Source of the DNA: VGRF01 sp964460485
GTDB lineage: Bacteria > Myxococcota_A > UBA9160 > UBA6930
Direction: 5' to 3'
DNA: 6,836 bases
NCBI GenBank assembly: GCA_964460485.1
Contig: CAYWRY010000189.1
Coordinates: 1-6,836 of the forward strand
A program made the position numbers and the translations under genes. Under the pieces are notes generated by a model that was not told the DNA's origin, did not search any database, and saw only the letters and a program-made list of their open reading frames with translations. Numbering within the stretch: the stretch's first letter is position 1; every line of letters starts with the position of its first letter. Below, one piece after another: positions 1 to 5,301 of the stretch.

Positions 1-308
1 TGCGCGACCTGCCGGTGTTCGAGACGGTGATCCCCTCGAAGCTGTTCGAGTTCGCCGCCATGGAGCGGCCCATCATCCTGAGCGCGCCAAAGGGTGAGGT
101 GCGCGACCTGGTGGAGAGCGCGGGCGTCGGCGTCGCGATCGACGCCGAGGATCCCGAGCAGCTCGCCGAGGCGATCGCCGCGCTGCGGCGCGATCCCGAG
201 CGCGCGCGGCGGCTCGCGGCGCGCGCGCGCGCCTGGGCCGAGCAGGGCTTCCGCCGCGAGGCGCTCGCGCGCCGCATGGCGGAGTTCCTGGCGGAGCGCG
301 CCGCGTGA
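1..308 (+). CDS. Glycosyltransferase, GT4 (WbuB-like) family, C-terminal end only
   Basis: This is the 3' end of a gene that begins left of the window; the reading frame enters at base 3 and about 101 codons remain before TGA at 306-308. The visible stretch VIPSKLFEFAAMERPII followed by VESAGVGVAID matches the nucleotide-sugar-binding part of GT-B fold GT4 enzymes, where a 'PSKLFEY-A-G-P-I' helix and a following G-G-V segment hold the donor sugar nucleotide. A terminal Arg/Ala-rich helix closes the protein, as is usual in this family. The family transfers a sugar from a nucleotide donor to a growing glycan, normally on the cytoplasmic face of the inner membrane. The acceptor-binding N-terminal domain is not in the window, so acceptor and sugar cannot be named. 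Its stop codon overlaps the GTG start of the next gene, so the two are likely cotranscribed. The GTG at 15 is an internal codon rather than a start. Confidence 0.88.
   Translation, partial: RDLPVFETVIPSKLFEFAAMERPIILSAPKGEVRDLVESAGVGVAIDAEDPEQLAEAIAALRRDPERARRLAARARAWAEQGFRREALARRMAEFLAERAA
293..296 (+). promoter_or_regulatory. Ribosome binding site (GGAG) for the CapK-like gene
   Basis: GGAG lies 8 bases before the GTG at 305, inside the end of the glycosyltransferase gene. It supports GTG as the start and fits translational coupling across the 4-bp GTGA overlap. The match to the anti-Shine-Dalgarno sequence is short. Confidence 0.45.
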
Positions 309-1696
309 ACCCGATCTACGAAGCGCTGCCGGTGTTCGCCCAGAACGTCGCAAATTCGGTCGCCGGCTACTGGGTCGCGCGCACGCGTTTCAGTGAGGAC
401 TTTCATCGCACGCTCGCCGCCTGGGAGCGCTCGGCGACGGGCCCGCTGCTTCACCTGCGCGCCGAGCAGCGCGATCGGCTCGACCGGATCGTCTGCCACT
501 CGCGAGAGCACGTTCCCTACTACAAGAGCCTCCCGCCGCCCTCGCAAAAGTACGACCCCGAGGAGGCGATCGCGGCGACGCTCGCGACGATCCAGCCGCT
601 CGACAAGGCCGTCTACCGCGAGCGCTGGCGCGAGTTCCTCGCGGACAACGTGCCCGCGCATCGGCGCGTGCGCATCTCGACCTCGGGCACGACCGGCACC
701 GCGCTGCGGCTGTTCGCGACGCCGGAACGCATCGCCGAGAGCTTCGCCGCGGTGTGGCGCCAACGGCGCGCCTTCGGCGCGAACCCCGAGGACCCGAACC
801 TCACCTTCAACGGCCGCATGATCGTGCCGTTCCGGCAGAAACGGCCGCCCTTCTGGCGGCGCAACTCGTGGGCGGGCCAGACGCTCTTCTCCGTCTACCA
901 CATGTCGCCGGGGAACATGGCGGCGTACGTTCGGGCCGTGCACGAGACGCCGGCGCGCTACGCGCAGGGCTATCCCTCGGCGCTGCACTTGGTCGCGCGC
1001 GCGCTGCTCGCCGAGAAGCGGCCGCTCCCGCCGGGTCGGCTGGTCGCGGTCTTCACCTCCTCGGAGTCGCTGCTCGAGTTCCAGCGCGACGCGATCGCCG
1101 AAGCGTTCGGCGCGCCGGTGCGCGACCACTACGCGTGCAGCGAGCTCGCCGTCTCGATGGGCGCCTGCGCGCACGACCGCCTGCACGTGGACATGGAGTA
1201 CTGCATCGTCGAGGTCGAGCCGGTGGAGGAAACGGCGGAGTGGGTGCGCGGCCCGCTGCTCGTCACCGGCCTCGGAAACGAGGCGCTGCCGTTCCTGCGC
1301 TACCGCATCGGCGACGTCGGCACGCGCGCGAAGACGCCCTGCCCGTGCGGCCGTCCCGGCGACACCTTCCTCGCCATCGAAGGCCGCCTCGAGGACTACA
1401 TCGCGACGCCGGACGGCCGGCTGATCGGCCGCCTCGACCACGTCTTCAAACAGCAGACTTCCGTCTCGGAAGCGCAGATCGTGCAGGATCTGCCGGAGCG
1501 CATCCGCGTGTTCGTGGTGCCCTCCGCGACCTGGCGCGACGGAAGCGAGGCGCTGCTGATCCAGGAGATCCGCAAGCGGCTCGGCGACGAGATCGCCCTT
1601 TCGATCGAGCTCACCCCTTCGATCCCGCGCGAGCCCAACGGAAAGTTCCGCGCCGTGAAGTCCTACGTCGGGAACCTGTCCGGGAGGCCGCGATGA
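305..1696 (+). CDS. PaaK/CapK-like adenylate-forming enzyme (phenylacetate-CoA ligase family protein)
   Basis: 463 aa, in the usual range for stand-alone PaaK-type enzymes. The family activates a carboxylic acid with ATP to an acyl-adenylate and often transfers it to CoA. The ANL-superfamily motifs occur in order: the Ser/Thr/Gly phosphate loop STSGTTG at residues 125-131; an aromatic/acidic A5-like motif DHYACSE at 274-280; the ribose-binding YRIGDVG at 333-339; a CPCGR cysteine pair at 346-350; and the C-terminal PREPNGKFRAVKS, where K447 is the likely adenylation lysine. The N-terminus (YEALPVFAQN...VAGYWVARTRF) resembles CapK-like proteins of capsule and O-antigen loci rather than catabolic PaaK. 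That supports the GTG start, which overlaps the previous stop by 4 bp (GTGA). No carrier protein or phenylacetate pathway gene is nearby, so a role in modifying a surface glycan is more likely than phenylacetate degradation. The substrate is unknown. No signal peptide or membrane segment is seen, so it should be cytoplasmic. Confidence 0.87.
   Translation: MNPIYEALPVFAQNVANSVAGYWVARTRFSEDFHRTLAAWERSATGPLLHLRAEQRDRLDRIVCHSREHVPYYKSLPPPSQKYDPEEAIAATLATIQPLDKAVYRERWREFLADNVPAHRRVRISTSGTTGTALRLFATPERIAESFAAVWRQRRAFGANPEDPNLTFNGRMIVPFRQKRPPFWRRNSWAGQTLFSVYHMSPGNMAAYVRAVHETPARYAQGYPSALHLVARALLAEKRPLPPGRLVAVFTSSESLLEFQRDAIAEAFGAPVRDHYACSELAVSMGACAHDRLHVDMEYCIVEVEPVEETAEWVRGPLLVTGLGNEALPFLRYRIGDVGTRAKTPCPCGRPGDTFLAIEGRLEDYIATPDGRLIGRLDHVFKQQTSVSEAQIVQDLPERIRVFVVPSATWRDGSEALLIQEIRKRLGDEIALSIELTPSIPREPNGKFRAVKSYVGNLSGRPR
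1682..1687 (+). promoter_or_regulatory. Ribosome binding site (GGGAGG) for the DUF362 gene
   Basis: GGGAGG ends 5 bases before the ATG at 1693, within the last codons of the CapK-like gene. It decides the start: the same frame stays open far upstream, but only this ATG has a strong Shine-Dalgarno match and sits in the ATGA overlap typical of this operon. Confidence 0.65.
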
Positions 1697-3165
1697 TCCG
1701 CGTCGGCCTGGCGCGCACGCGCCCGAGCTATCAGGGCCTCGCCGCGCCCTTCCATCCCGGCGCGAGCTACCCGGAGCTCGCGCCGCTGCTCGGGGCGCAG
1801 TCGGCCGAGGGCGCGCCGAACGCCGTGTACGCCGCCGTCCGCGCCGCGCTCGCGGCGCTCGGACTGGATGCCGCGGCCTTCGGCGGTGCGCAATGGAACC
1901 CGCTCGGCGAGCTCGTCGGACGCGGCGGCCGAGTCGTGCTGAAGCCCAACTTCATCCGCCACTGGAACCCGACGCCGGGGGCCAGCCCGGAGAGCGTCGT
2001 CACGCACGGCGCGGTGATCCGGGCCCTGCTCGACTACGCGGCGCTCGCGGTCGGGCCGCAGGGCAGCGTGACCCTCGCCGAGGCTCCACAGCAGGACTGC
2101 GACTGGGGCTGCGTGATCGCGCTCGCCGGACTGCCCGCGATGCAGGCCTTCTACCGCGACGCGCTGGGTCGCGACTTCGCGCTGGTCGACCTGCGCCGCG
2201 AGGCCGTCGAGACGGCGGACGGAGTGATCGTCGCGCGCAAGCCGCTACCGGGCGACCCGCTCGGATACCGCGTGGTCGATCTCGGCCACGCGAGCTTCTT
2301 CGAAGGCTCGGGCCTCGACCCCGCCAAGATGCGCGGCGCCGACTACGACCCGGCTGCGACGGGCGCGCAGCACTCCGCGGGACGCAACGCCTACCTGCTG
2401 TCCGAGACCGTCTTGCGCGCCGACCTCGTGGTGAACCTGCCGAAGCTGAAGACACACAAGAAGACCGGCGTCACGCTCGCCCTGAAGAACCTGGTCGGCA
2501 TCAACGGCGACAAGAACTGGCTCCCGCACCACACGATCGGCGCCGCGGGCGACGAGTTCCCGGGCGGCGCCTGGATCGATCGCGCGCGCAGCCGCGCCGT
2601 CGAGCTGGCGCGCGGCTGGCTCGCGCGCGGGCGCGCGACGCGCGCGCTTCGCCTCGCGCGCAAGGCCGAGTGGGCGGTGCGCGGCGACGACTTCGTGCGC
2701 GCGGGCAACTGGCACGGCAACCGCACCACCTGGCGCATGGTCTGCGACCTGAACCGCGCGCTCTACTACTCGGACACCGAGCGCCTGCGGCTCGATGCGC
2801 CGGCACCCGTGCGCCGTGTGCTCACCGTGCTCGACGCGGTCGTCGCGGGCGAAGGCGCAGGCCCGCTCGCGCCGCACGATCGCCCGCTCGGCGCGATCCT
2901 CGCGGGCACCGACCCCGTCGCCGTCGACCTCGCGGCGCTGCGTCTGATGGGCTTCGACTGGCAGCGCGTACCGAAGGTGCGCGAGCTGATGCGCGACCGC
3001 GGCCCGCGCGTGACCGCCGTGCGCGAGCCGAGCGACGTGCGCGTCTTCGAGACGAGCGGCGAGCCCGTCGCGCCTCGCGAGCGCGCGCTCGCGGAGATCG
3101 TGTGTGAGCGGCCGTTCCAGCCTCACCCGGGCTGGGCCGGCCACATCGAGAGGTCCCCGTCATGA
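1693..3165 (+). CDS. DUF362 domain-containing protein without ferredoxin domain
   Basis: 490 aa. The family hallmark is clear: RVVLKPNFI at residues 80-88; the core VVNLPKLKTHKKTGVT (246-261) continuing into ALKNLVGINGDKNW (263-276); and a C-terminal GEGAGPLAPHDRP (386-398) with GAILAGTDPVAVDLAA (400-415). Many DUF362 proteins carry a CxxCxxCxxxC iron-sulfur module. This one has only four scattered cysteines (136, 140, 351, 471) and none in that pattern. Between the core and the C-terminal part lies an Arg/Ala-rich helical stretch (about 296-325). No export signal or membrane segment is seen. The biochemical function of DUF362 proteins is not established, so no reaction is assigned. The invariant Lys/Asn-rich core suggests anion or nucleotide binding, which is inference. 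The start overlaps the previous stop (ATGA) and the stop overlaps the next start (ATGA), placing it firmly in the surface-glycan operon. The frame is open upstream of 1693, but that stretch is a GC-rich shadow of the CapK-like gene. Confidence 0.88.
   Translation: MIRVGLARTRPSYQGLAAPFHPGASYPELAPLLGAQSAEGAPNAVYAAVRAALAALGLDAAAFGGAQWNPLGELVGRGGRVVLKPNFIRHWNPTPGASPESVVTHGAVIRALLDYAALAVGPQGSVTLAEAPQQDCDWGCVIALAGLPAMQAFYRDALGRDFALVDLRREAVETADGVIVARKPLPGDPLGYRVVDLGHASFFEGSGLDPAKMRGADYDPAATGAQHSAGRNAYLLSETVLRADLVVNLPKLKTHKKTGVTLALKNLVGINGDKNWLPHHTIGAAGDEFPGGAWIDRARSRAVELARGWLARGRATRALRLARKAEWAVRGDDFVRAGNWHGNRTTWRMVCDLNRALYYSDTERLRLDAPAPVRRVLTVLDAVVAGEGAGPLAPHDRPLGAILAGTDPVAVDLAALRLMGFDWQRVPKVRELMRDRGPRVTAVREPSDVRVFETSGEPVAPRERALAEIVCERPFQPHPGWAGHIERSPS
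3148..3153 (+). promoter_or_regulatory. Ribosome binding site (GAGAGG) for the fused dehydrogenase gene
   Basis: GAGAGG ends 8 bases before the ATG at 3162, inside the end of the DUF362 gene. Spacing and sequence are good and confirm the ATG chosen at the ATGA overlap. Confidence 0.6.
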
Positions 3166-5291
3166 AGCAAGTCGTCCAGAACGCGCGTACCGGCGCCCTC
3201 GAGATCGTCGAGGTGCCCGCACCCTCTCCGGCGCACGGGCAGATCCTCGTCCGCAATCACTTCTCGGTGGTCTCCTCCGGCACCGAGGCGATGTCGCTCG
3301 AGTTCGCGCGCATGTCGATGCTCGGGAAGGCGCGCTCGCGGCCCGACCTCACGCGGCAGGTGCTGCGCAAGCTGCGCGAGGAGGGCCCGCTCGCGACCTA
3401 CCGCACCGTGATGAACCGCCTCGATTCGCCGCAGGCGCTCGGCTACTCGTGCGCCGGCCGCGTCGAGTCGGTCGGCAGCGGCGTCGCGCGCTTCGCGCCG
3501 GGCGACCGCGTCGCGTGCGCGGGCGCGGGCTACGCGAACCACGCCGAGTTCGTGGTGATCCCCGAGAACTTGGCCGCGGCGATCCCCGAGACGGTTGCGA
3601 CCGAGCACGCCGCCTTCGCCACGATCGGCGCGATCGCGCTGCAGGGCGTGCGCATCGCGAACCCGACGCTCGGCGAGATCGCCGTCGTGATCGGGCTCGG
3701 GCTGATCGGGCAGATCACGGTCCAGCTCTTGCGCGCGAACGGCTGCCGCGTGCTGGGCGTCGACCTGATGCCCGAGCGCGTGAAACAGGCGCTCGAGCAG
3801 GGCGCCGAGTGGGGCGCGGCGCCGGGCGCGATTCCGGCGGGCTGGAAGGACGCGGCGACCGGCGGCTACGGCGCCGACTTCGCGGTCGTCACCGCCTCCG
3901 CACAGACCGCCGCGCCGCTGCACCTCGCCGCCGAGCTGTGCCGGCCGCGCGGCCGCGTGGTGATGGTCGGCGCGATGCCGATGGAGCTCGAGCGCCGGCC
4001 CTTCTACGAGAAGGAGCTGGAGCTGCGCATGTCGATGTCGTACGGCCCGGGCCGCTACGACCGCGCCTACGAGGAGCACGGCTACGACTACCCGCTGCCG
4101 TACGTGCGCTGGACCGAGAACCGCAACCTGCAGGCGTTCCTGCACCTGATCGCGCAGGGCAGCGTGAAGCTCGACCTCTTGCACCCGAAGATCCGCCCGT
4201 TCGGCGAGGCGCTCGAGGCCTACGACGCGCTCTACCGCGGCCAGACGGCCGACATCGCGGCGCTGTTCCGGTACGACGTGCGCGCGGACACGCAGCACAG
4301 CCTCGCGCTCGGCGCCGCGCCGCAGCCCGTCGTGCGCGAGAGCGTGGGCGTCTCGTTCGTGGGCGCCGGCAACTACGCGAAGTCCGTGCTGCTGCCCGCG
4401 CTCGCCGACGTCGCGGGCGTGCGCAAGGTCGCGGTCGCGACCGCGACCGGCCCGAGCGCGCGGCGCACCGCCGAGCGTTACGGCTTCGCGCACTGCGGCA
4501 CCGACGCGCTGCAGGCGATCGAAACCGCGGGCGCCGACCTCGTCTTCATCGCGACGCGCCACGACAGCCACGCCGAGCACGCGATCCACGCGCTCGAGGC
4601 CGGCAAGGCGGTGTGGCTGGAGAAGCCCGCGGGCCTCAGCGAGGCCGAGGTCGACGCGATCGTCGAGGCCGCGCGCGGGAAGTTCCTCGTGGTCGGCTAC
4701 AACCGCCGCTTCTCGTCCCACGCGCGCGCGATTCGCGACGTGTTCGCGAACCGCGCGACCGCGCTCGCGATCCGGTACACGGTGGCCGCCGGCGTGCCGC
4801 CGCGCGCGAGCTGGATCACCGAGCGCGCCGTCGGCGGCGGCCGCGTGATCGGCGAGGTGTGCCACTTCGTCGACACCTGCCAGTTCCTGGTGGGCGCGCC
4901 CCCGCGCAGCGTCTACGCGCGCGCGCTCGGCCGCGACGCAACCGACGACTCGATCGTCGCGCTGCTCGGCTGGGACGACGGCTCGACCGCGACCATCGAG
5001 TACCTCGCACACGCCGGTCCCGAGCTGCCAAAGGAGCGCTTCGAAGTGTCCGCCGACGGCCGCACCGCGCACTGCCACAACTACCGGCGCACGCACATCA
5101 GCGGCCGCGCGGACGTGCGCACCTTCAACCAGGACAAGGGCCAGGCGACCGCGGTGAAAGAGGTCGTCGAGGCCGTGCGCACGGGCAGGCCCGCGCCGAT
5201 GACGCTCGCCGAGATCGCAGCCGCGAGCCGCGTGACGTTCGCGATCGAGCAGTCGATCGCGACGGGCGCGGCGGTGCGGGTCGAGGGCTGA
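3162..5291 (+). CDS. Bi-domain oxidoreductase: MDR (alcohol dehydrogenase-like) fused to Gfo/Idh/MocA dehydrogenase
   Basis: 709 aa, about the sum of two dehydrogenases. Residues 1-~370 form a medium-chain dehydrogenase: GroES-like part, then a Rossmann motif GLGLIG at 178-183 with an acidic residue (D201) after the second strand, then a C-terminal fold ending near FRYD (369-372). Where zinc alcohol dehydrogenases have the catalytic Cys and the GHE motif, this protein reads SVVSSGTE (35-42) and LGYSCAGRV (93-101). The four-cysteine structural zinc loop is also absent, so this half probably works without zinc. Residues ~395-709 form a Gfo/Idh/MocA protein: nucleotide loop FVGAGNYAK (399-407), the family's EKP (487-489), GYNRRF (512-517), and GGRVIGEVCHFVD with H568 and D571 in the usual catalytic region. 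Such enzymes oxidise, reduce or epimerise sugars with NAD(P). A short linker (about 373-394) joins the halves in one open frame without signs of frameshift. It lies between DUF362 and an AsnB-type gene, which suggests a sugar-nucleotide or lipid-linked sugar substrate in the cytoplasm. The exact substrate is unknown. Confidence 0.9.
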   Translation: MKQVVQNARTGALEIVEVPAPSPAHGQILVRNHFSVVSSGTEAMSLEFARMSMLGKARSRPDLTRQVLRKLREEGPLATYRTVMNRLDSPQALGYSCAGRVESVGSGVARFAPGDRVACAGAGYANHAEFVVIPENLAAAIPETVATEHAAFATIGAIALQGVRIANPTLGEIAVVIGLGLIGQITVQLLRANGCRVLGVDLMPERVKQALEQGAEWGAAPGAIPAGWKDAATGGYGADFAVVTASAQTAAPLHLAAELCRPRGRVVMVGAMPMELERRPFYEKELELRMSMSYGPGRYDRAYEEHGYDYPLPYVRWTENRNLQAFLHLIAQGSVKLDLLHPKIRPFGEALEAYDALYRGQTADIAALFRYDVRADTQHSLALGAAPQPVVRESVGVSFVGAGNYAKSVLLPALADVAGVRKVAVATATGPSARRTAERYGFAHCGTDALQAIETAGADLVFIATRHDSHAEHAIHALEAGKAVWLEKPAGLSEAEVDAIVEAARGKFLVVGYNRRFSSHARAIRDVFANRATALAIRYTVAAGVPPRASWITERAVGGGRVIGEVCHFVDTCQFLVGAPPRSVYARALGRDATDDSIVALLGWDDGSTATIEYLAHAGPELPKERFEVSADGRTAHCHNYRRTHISGRADVRTFNQDKGQATAVKEVVEAVRTGRPAPMTLAEIAAASRVTFAIEQSIATGAAVRVEG

Positions 5292-5294
5292 GGG
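5290..5294 (+). promoter_or_regulatory. Ribosome binding site (GAGGG) for the AsnB-type gene
   Basis: GAGGG straddles the end of the TGA stop of the previous gene and ends 7 bases before the ATG at 5302. It fixes the start that places Cys2 directly after Met1, as the amidotransferase mechanism requires. The 10-bp gap leaves no room for a separate promoter or terminator. Confidence 0.65.
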
Positions 5295-5301
5295 AAACGC
5301 G

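Noticed and set aside
175..240. Alternating GCGCGC tracts here and at about 2580-2660 as possible structured repeats or Z-DNA elements
   Set aside because: They encode Arg/Ala-rich helices in frame and reflect codon choice in a G+C-rich genome; no repeat unit with regular spacing is visible.
754..1692. Upstream in-frame extension of the DUF362 reading frame to an ATG at 754
   Set aside because: The extra stretch is Arg/Ala/Pro-rich, lies wholly within the CapK-like gene in another frame and matches no domain. The ATG at 1693 has a GGGAGG site and gives a normal DUF362 N-terminus.
2245..3144. A 299-codon minus-strand open frame opposite the DUF362 gene
   Set aside because: Arg/Ala/Val/His-rich composition and no recognisable motif; the + strand frame has the conserved DUF362 core over the same bases.
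5292..5301. Possible terminator or promoter between the fused dehydrogenase and AsnB-type genes
   Set aside because: The gap is only 10 bases, contains the ribosome binding site, and has no hairpin or T-run.
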